DNA of 64,000 nt from Pseudomonas sp. MUP55 (GTDB taxonomy: Bacteria; Pseudomonadota; Gammaproteobacteria; Pseudomonadales; Pseudomonadaceae): assembly GCF_034043515.1 (NCBI RefSeq), contig NZ_CP138214.1, positions 1,054,001 through 1,118,000 of the forward strand, written 5' to 3'. Positions 20,127 through 31,346 of the stretch are shown here, in pieces. Numbering within the stretch: the first letter of the stretch is position 1; the number at the start of each line of letters is the position of its first letter. A program made the translations under genes and the position numbers. Below the pieces are notes generated by a model. That model searched no databases, was not told the DNA's origin, and saw only the letters and a list, made by a program, of their open reading frames with translations.

Positions 20127-21620
20127 TCACATCAAACGCTTTCGCTCGCTGGAAGGCGCGATCCCAAGGGATTCGCGGTACTTGGCGACGGTTCGACGGG
20201 CGACCTGAATGCCTTGTGCCTCCAGTAAACCAGCGATCTTGCTGTCACTCAACGGCTTTTTCTGATTTTCCGCGGCAACCAGTTTTTTGATGATCGCGCG
20301 GATCGCCGTGGACGAGCATTCACCGCCTTCGGAGGTGCTTACGTGGCTGGAGAAAAAGTATTTCAGCTCATAAATACCCCGTGGGGTATGCATGAACTTT
20401 TGCGTGGTCACCCGTGAAATCGTCGATTCGTGCATGCCCACCGCCTCAGCGATGTCATGCAGTACGAGGGGCTTCATCGCTTCGTCGCCGTATTCCAGGA
20501 AACCGCGCTGGTGCTCGACGATCTGGGTCGCCACTTTCATCAGGGTTTCGTTGCGGCTTTGCAGGCTCTTGATGAACCAGCGGGCTTCCTGCAACTGGTT
20601 GCGCATGAAGGTATTGTCAGCGCTGGTGTCGGCGCGGCGCACGAAGCCGGCGTATTGCGGGTTGACCCGCAGGCGCGGCACCGATTCCTGGTTCAATTCC
20701 ACCAGCCAGCGTTCGTTGTCCTTGCGCACGATCACATCAGGGACGACATATTCGGCTTCGCTGGACTCGATCTGCGAGCCCGGACGCGGGTTGAGGCTCT
20801 GAACCAGCTCGATGACCTGGCGCAGTTCGTCTTCCTTGAGCTTCATGCGACGCATCAGTTGGCTATAGTCGCGGCTGCCCAGCAAGTCGATGTAGTCGCT
20901 GACCAGGCGCTTGGCCTCAGCCAGCCAGGCGGTCTTGGCCGGGAGTTGGCGCAGTTGCAGCAACAAACACTCGCTGAGCGAGCGCGCGCCAATGCCGGCG
21001 GGCTCGAATTGCTGGATGCGGTGCAGGACGGCTTCGATCTCGTCCAGCTCGATGTCCAGTTCCGGGTCGAAGGCTTCGAGGATTTCTTCGAGCGTTTCGT
21101 CCAGGTAGCCCTGGTTGTTGATGCAGTCGATCAGGGTGACGGCGATCAAGCGATCGGTGTCGGACATCGGCGCCAGGTTCAATTGCCACAACAAGTGGCT
21201 CTGCAGGCTCTCGCCGACAGACGTACGGGTGGTGAAATCCCATTCGTCATCATCATTGCTGGGCAGGCTGCTGGCGCTGGTCTGGTAGACGTCTTCCCAT
21301 GCCGTGTCCACGGGAAGCTCGTTGGGAATGCGTTCGTTCCATTCGCCGTCCTCAAGGTTGTCCACCGTAGGGGCGGTTTCCTGATAGGACGGTTCCTGTA
21401 CGTCGGGATTGGGCTTTTGCTCGATGTTGTCGGCCAAGGGGTCGGTATTGTCGAAGTCGTCGCCTTCTTCCTGGCGTTCGAGCATCGGATTGGACTCCAG
21501 GGCCTCCTGGATTTCCTGTTGCAGGTCCAGGGTCGACAATTGGAGCAGGCGGATGGCCTGTTGCAGCTGCGGTGTCATCGTCAGCTGCTGGCCCATTCTC
21601 AGGACTAGCGATGGTTTCAT
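20127..21620 (-). CDS. rpoN: RNA polymerase sigma-54 factor RpoN
   Basis: RpoN directs RNA polymerase to -24/-12 promoters and needs AAA+ activators; it controls nitrogen use, motility and much else. The 497-residue protein has the glutamine/leucine-rich region I ([20 protein letters not shown] at the N-terminus), an acidic region II (near 55-115) and the core-binding and HTH region. It closes with the RpoN box [12 protein letters not shown] near residue 477. The 184-bp spacer 21621-21804 to lptB, AT-rich in its middle, probably carries its own promoter. Confidence 0.97.
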   Translation of the reverse strand: MKPSLVLRMGQQLTMTPQLQQAIRLLQLSTLDLQQEIQEALESNPMLERQEEGDDFDNTDPLADNIEQKPNPDVQEPSYQETAPTVDNLEDGEWNERIPNELPVDTAWEDVYQTSASSLPSNDDDEWDFTTRTSVGESLQSHLLWQLNLAPMSDTDRLIAVTLIDCINNQGYLDETLEEILEAFDPELDIELDEIEAVLHRIQQFEPAGIGARSLSECLLLQLRQLPAKTAWLAEAKRLVSDYIDLLGSRDYSQLMRRMKLKEDELRQVIELVQSLNPRPGSQIESSEAEYVVPDVIVRKDNERWLVELNQESVPRLRVNPQYAGFVRRADTSADNTFMRNQLQEARWFIKSLQSRNETLMKVATQIVEHQRGFLEYGDEAMKPLVLHDIAEAVGMHESTISRVTTQKFMHTPRGIYELKYFFSSHVSTSEGGECSSTAIRAIIKKLVAAENQKKPLSDSKIAGLLEAQGIQVARRTVAKYRESLGIAPSSERKRLM

Positions 21621-21804
21621 GGCAGGGGCTTAACACCTTATTCGCCGGCGCAATGCGCCATCCACGACAGGGCGCGTGAGCGCCAAACATAAGCAAATTA
21701 TATGCCTGATATCGGGGCCTTTGCCTAGAGTGCGGTAACAATAAAAAGGCTGAGGTTTTTATTGACGCGCTCGCGCTCTCGCAAATGGCCCGATATCACC
21801 GTGC

Positions 21805-22529
<725 letters not shown>

Positions 22530-22530
<1 letters not shown>

Positions 22531-23063
22531 TACTCGGCCTTCTTCTTCGGCTGGATGACCATGTCGATACGTGGGCGAGGCGCGGTGACCTTGTTGCCAT
22601 TGGCGCGACCCGCCTGGGCGACCTGGGTCTGGGTGTTGTAGACGATCTTCTCGCCTTCGGTGGAGTTGCCGTCGGCACTGAGCACCTTGGCCTGATCAAT
22701 CAGTACGATGCGATTTTGCTGTGCATGGTACTGGATGGTCTTGCCATAGCCCTTCATCGGGCCCGGGTCTTCTGCCTTTTGCTTCTGTTCGAAGTAAGCC
22801 AGGTTGCCCACGGAAGTCACGACATCGATATCGCCGGTGGCCGTGCGAGTCAGGGTCACGGTATTGCCAGTGATCTTCATCGAACCTTGGGTGATGATCA
22901 CGCCACCGGTGTAGGTCGCAACGCCTTGCTTGTCATCAAGCTGCGCATCGTCGGCCGAGATGTGGATCGGTTGCTGGCTATCGTTCGGCAGAGCCCAGGC
23001 GCTCACGCTTCCCAGTGCTGCGCCCAGACCGAGCAAAATAGGGAGGGTTTTAATGAGCCTCAT
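22530..23063 (-). CDS. lptA: LPS transport periplasmic bridge protein LptA (LptH)
   Basis: LptA forms the periplasmic bridge that carries LPS from LptC to LptD. The 177-residue precursor has a signal peptide ([18 protein letters not shown], cleavage near residue 25) and the OstA-like beta-jellyroll repeats ([21 protein letters not shown] region). The C-terminus is lysine-rich. It overlaps lptC by 14 bp and lptB by one base, so translation is probably coupled. In pseudomonads the protein is often called LptH. Confidence 0.94.
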
Positions 23064-23622
23064 ACTGTCCTCTTACGTTCGATAGCAGGTGTATCCTGCT
23101 TTCTTTCAAATACGCTTTCATTCCCTTGCCAGTCGATACACCGCCAGCGCCGTCGATTCTAACGTCTTGCTCGGTCTGCGCATATTCCTTCTGTGGGAAT
23201 ACGGTCATGCGACTGCTGGTAATGATGGTGTCGCGGTTCTGTGTGTCTGTACGTGCGACGCGTACCGAGTCGATCAGTTCGATTTCGGTGCCGTCCGGAT
23301 TGACCTCGCCACGCAGGCTGGTGACGTGCCAGGGCTGTTCGGTGCCACGGTAGAGGTTCAGGTCCGGGTTGGTCAGCAGGCTGACTTCCGAAGCTTTCAG
23401 GCGCTCGACCTTATCGGAGACCAGCACATACTGCACCTTGCCATCGGGCAGGAACTGCACGGTGTGGGTGTTGGTGGCAAAGTTGTCGATGATGCTTTCA
23501 TCCACCTGCACGACAGGTTTGTCGAGAAAGCGCTCCGGGCTGATATTCCAGTAGCCCACCGCGAGGAGCAGCGCGGCGATGACCCCGAATAGCAGGAAAT
23601 TGCGAATCTTTTTGCTCAGCAT
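23050..23622 (-). CDS. lptC: LPS export protein LptC
   Basis: LptC is a bitopic inner-membrane protein whose periplasmic jellyroll receives LPS from LptBFG. The 190-residue protein has one N-terminal transmembrane helix (FLLFGVIAALLLAVGYW, residues 9-25), then a beta-rich domain with SLRGEVNPDGTEIELIDSV. It lies 8 bp after kdsC and overlaps lptA by 14 bp. Confidence 0.94.
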   Translation of the reverse strand: MLSKKIRNFLLFGVIAALLLAVGYWNISPERFLDKPVVQVDESIIDNFATNTHTVQFLPDGKVQYVLVSDKVERLKASEVSLLTNPDLNLYRGTEQPWHVTSLRGEVNPDGTEIELIDSVRVARTDTQNRDTIITSSRMTVFPQKEYAQTEQDVRIDGAGGVSTGKGMKAYLKESRIHLLSNVRGQYEAH

Positions 23623-23630
23623 ATAACGCT

Positions 23631-24155
23631 CTATAAGTAGGCGGCGTGGGCCGCTTCAAGGCTGCCTTGGGCGCGCAGGATCAATTCGCAGAACTCGCGG
23701 GCGGCACCTTCGCCGCCGCGGGCGGTGGTAATGCCATGGGCATGTTCACGCACAAACGCTGCGGCATTGGCCACGGCCATGCCCAGGCCGACCCGGCGGA
23801 TCACCGGCAGGTCAGGCAGATCGTCACCCAGATAGGCAACCTGTTCATAGCTTAGGTTGAGTTGGCCAAGAAGCTCGTCCAATACCACCAGTTTATCCTC
23901 GCGCCCCTGATACAGGTGAGGAATCCCCAGGTTTTGTGCGCGGCGTTCCACAACCGGTGTCTTTCGACCGCTGATAATCGCGGTTTGCACGCCTGCTGCC
24001 ATCAACATCTTGATGCCCTGGCCGTCGAGCGTGTTGAAGGTCTTGAACTCGCTGCCGTCTTCGAGGAAGTACAGGCGGCCATCGGTCAGCACGCCATCGA
24101 CGTCGAATATCGCCAGCTTGATGTTTTTACCGCGTTGCAACAGGTCGCTGTTCAT
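23631..24155 (-). CDS. kdsC: 3-deoxy-D-manno-octulosonate 8-phosphate phosphatase KdsC
   Basis: KdsC removes phosphate from KDO-8-phosphate, the third step of KDO synthesis for the LPS inner core. The 174-residue HAD-superfamily protein has the nucleophile motif FDVDGVLTDG (near residue 18), a Ser/Gly motif II (IISGRKT) and motif IV GDDLPDLP (near 110). It overlaps kdsD by one base and continues into the lpt genes. Confidence 0.96.
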   Translation of the reverse strand: MNSDLLQRGKNIKLAIFDVDGVLTDGRLYFLEDGSEFKTFNTLDGQGIKMLMAAGVQTAIISGRKTPVVERRAQNLGIPHLYQGREDKLVVLDELLGQLNLSYEQVAYLGDDLPDLPVIRRVGLGMAVANAAAFVREHAHGITTARGGEGAAREFCELILRAQGSLEAAHAAYL

Positions 24156-25129
24156 TACATCACTCCCGCACGCAACAAGTCGTGCATGTTCAGGGCGCCA
24201 ATCGGGCGGTCATCCTCATCGATCACCACCAGTGCGCCGATCTTGTGGTCTTCCATGATCTTCAGGGCTTCGGCGGCAAGCATCTCGGGACGGGCGGTCT
24301 TGCCGTGGGGCGTCATTACCGCATCGATGGTTGCGGTATGAATGTCGATGGTGCGGTCCAGGGTGCGACGCAAGTCACCGTCGGTGAACACGCCGGCCAG
24401 TCGCCCGTCGGTTTCCAGGATGACGGTCATGCCCAGGCCCTTGCGGGTCATCTCCATCAACGCGTCCTTGAGCAAGGTGCCGCGCGGTACGTGAGGCAGC
24501 TCATCGCCGGCATGCATGACATTTTCCACTTTCAGCAGCAAACGACGGCCCAGGGCACCGCCCGGGTGGGAAAAGGCGAAATCTTCAGCCGTGAACCCGC
24601 GAGCCTCCAGCAGTGCGACGGCCAGGGCGTCGCCCATGACCAGCGCAGCGGTAGTGGAGGAGGTGGGTGCCAGGTTCAGCGGGCAGGCTTCGTGGGCGAC
24701 ATGCACGTTCAGGTTCACTTCGGCGGCCTTGGCCAGGGTCGACTCAGGGTTGCCGGTGACGCTGATCATCTTGATGCCCAGGCGCTTGATCAGCGGCAAC
24801 AGGGTCACGATCTCGTTGGTGGTGCCGGAGTTGGACAGGGCCAGGATCACGTCATCCTTGGTGATCATGCCCATGTCACCATGGCTCGCTTCGGCCGGGT
24901 GCACGAAGAACGCCGTGGTTCCGGTGCTCGCCAGCGTAGCGGCGATCTTGTTGCCGACGTGTCCGGATTTACCCATGCCAACCACGACAACGCGGCCCTT
25001 GCTGGCCAGAATCATCTCGCAGGCGCGTACGAAATCCGCGTCGATATGGGCCAGTAAACCTTCTACGGCTTCCAGCTCGAGGCGGATGGTGCGTTGTGCG
25101 GATTGAATAAGGTCGCTGGATTGGCTCAT
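24155..25129 (-). CDS. kdsD: Arabinose-5-phosphate isomerase KdsD
   Basis: KdsD converts ribulose-5-phosphate to arabinose-5-phosphate, the first committed step to KDO. The ATG at 25129 gives MSQSSDLIQSAQRTIRLEL and 324 residues, the usual size; an upstream in-frame start at 25192 adds non-conserved residues. An N-terminal SIS domain (VVVGMGKSGHVG, SHGDMGMI, ALSNSGTTNE) is followed by two CBS domains in the C-terminal third. It is the first gene of kdsD-kdsC-lptCAB and diverges from the mla operon. Confidence 0.95.
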   Translation of the reverse strand: MSQSSDLIQSAQRTIRLELEAVEGLLAHIDADFVRACEMILASKGRVVVVGMGKSGHVGNKIAATLASTGTTAFFVHPAEASHGDMGMITKDDVILALSNSGTTNEIVTLLPLIKRLGIKMISVTGNPESTLAKAAEVNLNVHVAHEACPLNLAPTSSTTAALVMGDALAVALLEARGFTAEDFAFSHPGGALGRRLLLKVENVMHAGDELPHVPRGTLLKDALMEMTRKGLGMTVILETDGRLAGVFTDGDLRRTLDRTIDIHTATIDAVMTPHGKTARPEMLAAEALKIMEDHKIGALVVIDEDDRPIGALNMHDLLRAGVM

Positions 25130-25439
25130 GTCTGAAATCGTATAGCCTGACGAAAAGTCGGCGATTATAGCGGTAATGATCAATTCCCTCACGCAAGTTC
25201 GTCAGGCTTTATTCAGTACACGTCCAGGATTTGTCTCAATAACATGCCCGGCAACGGTTTTTCGCTGTCCTGAATCTGAACAAGCGCTGTTCCGGCCTTG
25301 GGGGCTCTGTACCAGCAGTGATATAGTTCGCGGCCAGTTCGGTCCGGCCCACCCATGGTGCCAACTATTGCGCATCCCTGTGCAAACGAAAGTCGCATGC
25401 ATGGTGTCTGAGTGAAAGGCTGCATCCCAAGGAGATTAG
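25130..25439. other. Divergent spacer between kdsD and mlaF
   Basis: These 310 bp separate the LPS and Mla operons and must contain both promoters. Small open frames on both strands show no recognisable protein and no good ribosome-binding site. An AT-rich patch at about 25160-25215 is the likeliest promoter area. A GGAGAT ribosome-binding site for mlaF lies at 25431-25436. I see no repeat or strong hairpin. Confidence 0.5.
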
Positions 25440-26249
25440 ATGAGTGCCGATAACGCCTACGCGGTCGAGCTGAAGGGCCTTTCCTTCAAGCGCGGTGCGC
25501 GCAGCATCTTCAATAACGTCGATATTCGCATTCCTCGCGGAAAAGTCACGGGCATCATGGGGCCTTCCGGTTGCGGCAAGACCACCTTGCTGCGCCTGAT
25601 GGGCATGCAACTGCGCCCAAGCGCCGGTGAAGTGTGGGTCAACGGCCAGAACCTGCCGACGCTGTCGCGCAGCGATCTGTTCGATGCGCGCAAGCACATG
25701 GGCGTGCTGTTCCAGAGCGGCGCGCTGTTTACCGACCTCGATGTGTTCGAAAACGTAGCGTTCCCGCTGCGGGTGCATACCCAGCTGTCTGACGAGATGA
25801 TTCGTGACATTGTGTTGCTGAAACTGCAGGCCGTAGGGCTTCGCGGGGCCATCGACCTGATGCCGGACGAATTGTCCGGTGGCATGAAGCGCCGTGTCGC
25901 CCTGGCGCGAGCCATCGCCCTCGACCCGCAGATCCTCATGTACGACGAGCCTTTCGTGGGCCAGGACCCAATCGCCATGGGCGTATTGGTGCGCCTGATC
26001 CGCCTGCTCAACGACGCACTGGGAATCACCAGCATCGTGGTGTCTCACGACCTGGCCGAAACCGCGAGCATCGCTGACTACCTTTATGTAGTGGGTGATG
26101 GTCAGGTACTGGGGCAGGGTACGCCGGAAGAACTGATGAACGTCGATAACCCGCGCATTCGCCAGTTCATGACCGGCGATCCCGATGGCCCGGTGCCTTT
26201 TCACTTTCCGGCAGCGGACTACCGCGCAGATCTTCTGGGGAAGCGCTGA
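25440..26249 (+). CDS. mlaF: Phospholipid ABC transporter ATP-binding protein MlaF
   Basis: MlaF is the ATPase of the MlaFEDB inner-membrane complex, which moves phospholipid to or from the outer membrane via MlaC to keep lipid asymmetry. The 269-residue protein has Walker [11 protein letters not shown] (near residue 42), signature [15 protein letters not shown] (near 146) and Walker [13 protein letters not shown]. Its TGA overlaps the mlaE ATG. It is the first gene of mlaFEDCB. Confidence 0.96.
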   Translation: MSADNAYAVELKGLSFKRGARSIFNNVDIRIPRGKVTGIMGPSGCGKTTLLRLMGMQLRPSAGEVWVNGQNLPTLSRSDLFDARKHMGVLFQSGALFTDLDVFENVAFPLRVHTQLSDEMIRDIVLLKLQAVGLRGAIDLMPDELSGGMKRRVALARAIALDPQILMYDEPFVGQDPIAMGVLVRLIRLLNDALGITSIVVSHDLAETASIADYLYVVGDGQVLGQGTPEELMNVDNPRIRQFMTGDPDGPVPFHFPAADYRADLLGKR

Positions 26250-27046
26250 TGCGCAAAACATCTCTTGTCGAAAAGGTTCGCCTTTTCGGTCGCTCAGGCA
26301 TCGACATCGTCGAAGTCCTGGGACGTTCGACCATTTTCCTGTTCCACGCCTTGCTCGGCCGCGGCGGCATAGGCGGCGGCTTTGGCCTGCTGCTCAAGCA
26401 ACTGCATGCGGTCGGCGTGATGTCCCTGGTGATCATCGTGGTCTCCGGGGTGTTCATTGGCATGGTGCTGGCGCTGCAGGGCTTCAACATCCTGTCCAGC
26501 TACGGTTCCGAGCAGGCAGTAGGGCAGATGGTTGCCCTGACGCTGTTGCGCGAATTGGGTCCGGTGGTCACCGCCTTGTTGTTTGCCGGGCGTGCCGGTT
26601 CTGCGCTGACGGCTGAAATCGGTAACATGAAGTCCACCGAACAGCTGTCCAGCCTGGAAATGATCGGCGTGGACCCGCTCAAGTACATCGTTGCCCCGCG
26701 CCTGTGGGCCGGCTTCATTTCCCTGCCGCTGCTGGCGATGATCTTCAGCGTGGTCGGGATCTGGGGCGGTTCGTGGGTGGCGGTGGACTGGTTGGGGGTC
26801 TATGACGGCTCCTACTGGGCCAACATGCAAAACAGCGTGACCTTCACGGGCGACGTGCTCAACGGCATCATTAAGAGCATCGTCTTCGCCTTTGTAGTGA
26901 CCTGGATCGCCGTATTCCAAGGCTATGACTGTGAACCCACCTCAGAAGGGATCAGTCGCGCCACCACCAAGACCGTTGTGTACGCCTCGCTGGCGGTACT
27001 GGGCCTTGACTTCATTTTGACCGCCTTGATGTTTGGAGATTTCTGA
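26249..27046 (+). CDS. mlaE: Phospholipid ABC transporter permease MlaE
   Basis: MlaE is the permease of the Mla complex. The 265-residue protein has five or so hydrophobic helices and the family motif [20 protein letters not shown] (near residue 100), followed by [11 protein letters not shown]. It is chained to mlaF and mlaD by one-base stop/start overlaps, indicating translational coupling. Confidence 0.96.
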   Translation: MRKTSLVEKVRLFGRSGIDIVEVLGRSTIFLFHALLGRGGIGGGFGLLLKQLHAVGVMSLVIIVVSGVFIGMVLALQGFNILSSYGSEQAVGQMVALTLLRELGPVVTALLFAGRAGSALTAEIGNMKSTEQLSSLEMIGVDPLKYIVAPRLWAGFISLPLLAMIFSVVGIWGGSWVAVDWLGVYDGSYWANMQNSVTFTGDVLNGIIKSIVFAFVVTWIAVFQGYDCEPTSEGISRATTKTVVYASLAVLGLDFILTALMFGDF

Positions 27047-27513
27047 TGCAAAACCGCACTGTGGAAATCGGTGTCGGCCTTTTCTTGCTGGCTGGCATCC
27101 TGGCTTTACTGTTGCTGGCCCTGCGGGTCAGTGGCCTGTCGGCCAGCCCCACCGCCGACACTTATAAACTTTATGCGTACTTCGACAATATCGCCGGTTT
27201 GACGGTCAGAGCTAAAGTGACCATGGCCGGTGTGACCATCGGCAAGGTCACGGCAATCGATCTGGATCGCGACAGCTTCACCGGTCGGGTGACGATGCAA
27301 CTGGACAAGAAGGTGGATAATCTGCCGACCGACTCCACGGCGTCTATCCTCACCGCGGGCCTGCTGGGCGAGAAGTACATCGGTGTCAGCGTGGGCGGGG
27401 AAACAGCCCTGCTCAAGGATGGCTCGACCATCCACGACACGCAGTCGTCGTTGGTACTTGAAGACCTGATCGGTAAATTCCTGCTCAATACGGTCAATAA
27501 AGACGCCAAATGA
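27046..27513 (+). CDS. mlaD: MCE-domain phospholipid-binding protein MlaD
   Basis: MlaD is the hexameric membrane-anchored MCE protein that forms a lipid channel above MlaFE. The 155-residue protein has an N-terminal transmembrane helix (IGVGLFLLAGILALLLLAL, residues 7-25) and one MCE domain (FDNIAGLTVRAKVTMAGVTIG, near 45-65, read as two adjoining blocks). The length is right for a short MlaD. It overlaps mlaE by one base and mlaC's upstream candidate start by four. Confidence 0.95.
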   Translation: MQNRTVEIGVGLFLLAGILALLLLALRVSGLSASPTADTYKLYAYFDNIAGLTVRAKVTMAGVTIGKVTAIDLDRDSFTGRVTMQLDKKVDNLPTDSTASILTAGLLGEKYIGVSVGGETALLKDGSTIHDTQSSLVLEDLIGKFLLNTVNKDAK

Positions 27514-27524
27514 GGAATCTGTTC

Positions 27525-28172
27525 ATGATCTCTACCTTGCGACGCGGCCTTCTGGTCCTGCTTGCAGCGCTGCCGTTGATGGCCAACGCAGCCGGTTCTG
27601 CCCACGAACTGGTGCAGGACACGACCAACAAAATGTTGGCTGACCTGTCGGCCAACAAGGAAAAGTACAAACAAGACCCAAGTCAGTTCTACGACGCGCT
27701 CAATACCATCGTCGGTCCGGTGGTCGATGCCGAAGGTATCTCCCGCAGCATCATGACCGTCAAGTATTCGCGCAAGGCGACCCCTGCGCAGATGCAGCGT
27801 TTCCAGGAAAACTTCAAGCGCGGGCTGTTCCAGTTCTACGGCAACGCCTTGCTTGAGTACAACAACCAGGGCATCACCGTCGCTCCGGCCGGTGACGAGT
27901 CGGGTGATCGCACCAGCGTGAACATGACCGTCAAGGGCAACAATGGCGCCGTCTACCCTGTGCAGTACACGCTGGAGAAGGTCAACGGCGAGTGGAAACT
28001 GCGCAACGTGATCATCAACGGCATCAACATCGGCAAGCTGTTCCGTGATCAGTTCGCCGACGCGATGCAGCGCAACGGCAACGACCTGGACAAGACCATC
28101 AATGGTTGGGCCGGCGAAGTGGCCAAAGCCAAGGAAACTTCCGACAAGGAAGCCGGGAAGTCCGCACAATGA
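27525..28172 (+). CDS. mlaC: Periplasmic phospholipid shuttle MlaC
   Basis: MlaC ferries phospholipid between the MlaFEDB complex and outer-membrane MlaA. The 215-residue precursor has a signal peptide (RGLLVLLAALPLMANAAG, cleavage near residue 22) and an all-soluble mature domain (VKYSRKATPAQMQRF, QYTLEKVNGEWKLRNVI). I chose ATG 27525 because GAGGA lies at 27512-27516; an ATG at 27510 overlapping the mlaD stop is an alternative giving five more residues. Confidence 0.94.
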   Translation: MISTLRRGLLVLLAALPLMANAAGSAHELVQDTTNKMLADLSANKEKYKQDPSQFYDALNTIVGPVVDAEGISRSIMTVKYSRKATPAQMQRFQENFKRGLFQFYGNALLEYNNQGITVAPAGDESGDRTSVNMTVKGNNGAVYPVQYTLEKVNGEWKLRNVIINGINIGKLFRDQFADAMQRNGNDLDKTINGWAGEVAKAKETSDKEAGKSAQ

Positions 28173-28474
28173 CCGAGTCGGCTGTTCGTATCGGCGAAGC
28201 CGGCGAGCTGTTCTTAAGCGGCGTGCTGGACTACCGCACCGGGCCTGACCTGCGCAAGCAGGGCCAGGCGCTGATCAAGGCCAGCGCGGCGCCTGCGCTG
28301 GTGCTCGATTGCTCGGCGGTGACCAAGTCCAGCAGCGTCGGCTTGTCGTTGCTGCTGTGCTTTATGCGCGATGCCCAAGCGGCCAACAAACCGTTCAGTA
28401 TCCGTGCAATGCCTGAAGACATGCGCGAGATCGCCGAGGTTTCCGGCTTGACCGAGCTGCTGGCACATCCTTAA
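28169..28474 (+). CDS. mlaB: STAS-domain Mla accessory protein MlaB
   Basis: MlaB is a small cytoplasmic STAS protein that binds MlaF and is needed for transporter assembly. The ATG at 28169 overlaps the mlaC stop (ATGA) and gives 101 residues. The STAS core is visible (LVLDCSAVTKSSSVGLSLLL), with conserved serines near residue 50. It is the last gene of mlaFEDCB and is followed by a terminator. Confidence 0.93.
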   Translation: MTESAVRIGEAGELFLSGVLDYRTGPDLRKQGQALIKASAAPALVLDCSAVTKSSSVGLSLLLCFMRDAQAANKPFSIRAMPEDMREIAEVSGLTELLAHP

Positions 28475-28490
28475 TACACATTTATCAGAG

Positions 28491-28543
28491 AAGCCCCCCG
28501 TCAGAGTCCTGCTATGCGGGGTTCGCAGGCGCGGGGCTTTTTT
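28491..28543 (+). terminator. Rho-independent terminator after mlaB
   Basis: AAGCCCC (28491-28497) pairs with GGGGCTT (28533-28539), with further GC pairing inside, followed by a T-run to 28543. It ends the mla operon, so ibaG-murA needs its own promoter or read-through. Confidence 0.8.
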
Positions 28544-28589
28544 GTATGATGTGCGACCCGTGCGCACTGGGCGCCGATAGAGGTTGAGC

Positions 28590-30118
<1,529 letters not shown>

Positions 30119-30130
30119 TCCCCGCTGCAT

Positions 30131-30230
30131 TGTAGGAGCGAGCTTGCTCGCGAAAAACGTCAACGATAACGCGTTTATCCAGTATCAACGCGGTGCCCAT
30201 GAGTTCTTCGCGAGCAAGCTCGCTCCTACA
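30131..30230. repeat. REP doublet (GCGAGCTTGCTCGC family) between murA and hisG
   Basis: TGTAGGAGCGAGCTTGCTCG at 30131-30150 is mirrored exactly by the reverse complement ending at 30230. The two inward-facing palindromes are about 50 bp apart. This is the REP-pair (REPIN-like) arrangement common in P. fluorescens genomes; a related copy lies at 37859-37957. Confidence 0.9.
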
Positions 30231-30331
30231 CACACCAGTTTGTTTCAAATCGAGGCTGTAAAGGCCTCGATCTGTGTCTGGCGCCGTTTGCGACCGGACA
30301 GCAATAGCCTGATGAAGGACTGACATTTCCC

Positions 30332-30967
30332 ATGTTGACCATCGCACTGTCCAAGGGCCGCATCCTTGACGACACGTTGCCGCTTCTGGCTGAAGCGGGC
30401 ATCGTGCCGACCGAGAATCCGGACAAGAGCCGCAAGCTGATCATCCCCACGACCCAGGACGACGTTCGCCTCTTGATCGTGCGGGCTACCGACGTGCCGA
30501 CCTACGTTGAACATGGCGCTGCCGACCTGGGTGTCGCCGGCAAGGACGTGCTGATGGAATACGGTGGCCAGGGTCTCTACGAGCCACTGGACCTGCGTAT
30601 CGCCCTGTGCAAGCTGATGACCGCTGGCCGTGTCGGCGATGTCGAACCCAAGGGCCGCCTGCGGGTGGCGACCAAGTTCGTCAACGTCGCCAAGCGCTAC
30701 TACGCCGAACAAGGCCGTCAGGTCGATATCATCAAGCTCTATGGCTCGATGGAGCTGGCGCCGCTGATCGGCCTGGCTGACAAGATCATCGACGTGGTCG
30801 ACACCGGCAACACCTTGCGCGCCAACGGGTTGGAACCGCAGGATTTCATTGCCGACATCAGCTCGCGTCTGGTGGTCAACAAAGCATCGATGAAGATGCA
30901 GCACGCCCGTATCCAGGCGTTGATCGACACCCTGCGCAAGGCAGTGGAGTCGCGACACCGCGGTTGA
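30332..30967 (+). CDS. hisG: ATP phosphoribosyltransferase catalytic subunit, short form
   Basis: HisG joins ATP and PRPP in the first histidine step. At 211 residues it is the short form, which lacks the C-terminal regulatory domain and works with the HisZ subunit encoded elsewhere. The PRPP-binding segment [14 protein letters not shown] lies near residue 155. The ATG at 30332 gives [19 protein letters not shown]. It is followed by a 379-bp spacer with a large palindromic element before hisD. Confidence 0.97.
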   Translation: MLTIALSKGRILDDTLPLLAEAGIVPTENPDKSRKLIIPTTQDDVRLLIVRATDVPTYVEHGAADLGVAGKDVLMEYGGQGLYEPLDLRIALCKLMTAGRVGDVEPKGRLRVATKFVNVAKRYYAEQGRQVDIIKLYGSMELAPLIGLADKIIDVVDTGNTLRANGLEPQDFIADISSRLVVNKASMKMQHARIQALIDTLRKAVESRHRG

Positions 30968-31022
30968 CTCACCCGCGTAGCTGAAACGCTGCGCTCGTCT
31001 ATCCGCCTCATAGCCAGAATTC

Positions 31023-31317
31023 TCAGGTGCCCAAGCGGAAACGACTGCTGGGAAGGTGCGCTGACGTTCAATAACGAATCGCGCCTTACCCCAAAAGGCA
31101 AGTTATGTTAGTAGAAGATTCTTTTTCCATCATTAGCGCCGCGTAGCAGCCTGCCTTTTGAGGTAAGGCCCTGCGGGTTGGCACTGTGGTCGCGCCATGC
31201 TGCGTTGCGGGACTTGGTAAGGAAACAACCCTTACCAGCGTCCCGCGCCTTGCCTGGCGCGACCACAGTACCAACGCGCTTCGTTATTGAACGTCAGCGC
31301 ACCTTCGGGCGCCTGAG
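31023..31317. repeat. Nested multi-arm palindromic element between hisG and hisD
   Basis: Outer arms 31054-31079 and 31280-31305 are 26/26 reverse complements, extended by CTCAGGTGCCC (31023-31033) against GGGCGCCTGAG (31307-31317). Inside lie two further inverted repeats side by side: 31084-31103 with 31150-31169 (18/20), and 31177-31200 with 31252-31275 (22/24). The second encloses 31207-31222 against 31230-31246. The result is a branched, cloverleaf-like fold. Five T follow the outer right arm (31318-31322). I found no transposase and no obvious target duplication. It could be a MITE-like insertion or a structured operon RNA. A 62-codon minus-strand frame inside (31086-31274) is probably chance. 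Confidence 0.9.
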
Positions 31318-31346
31318 TTTTTGCCAATTCTATTGAGGCCCTCGCT

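Noticed and set aside
31086..31274. A 62-codon minus-strand frame inside the hisG-hisD palindrome
   Set aside because: It lies wholly in paired arms, has no ribosome-binding site, and such frames commonly arise from the repeat itself.
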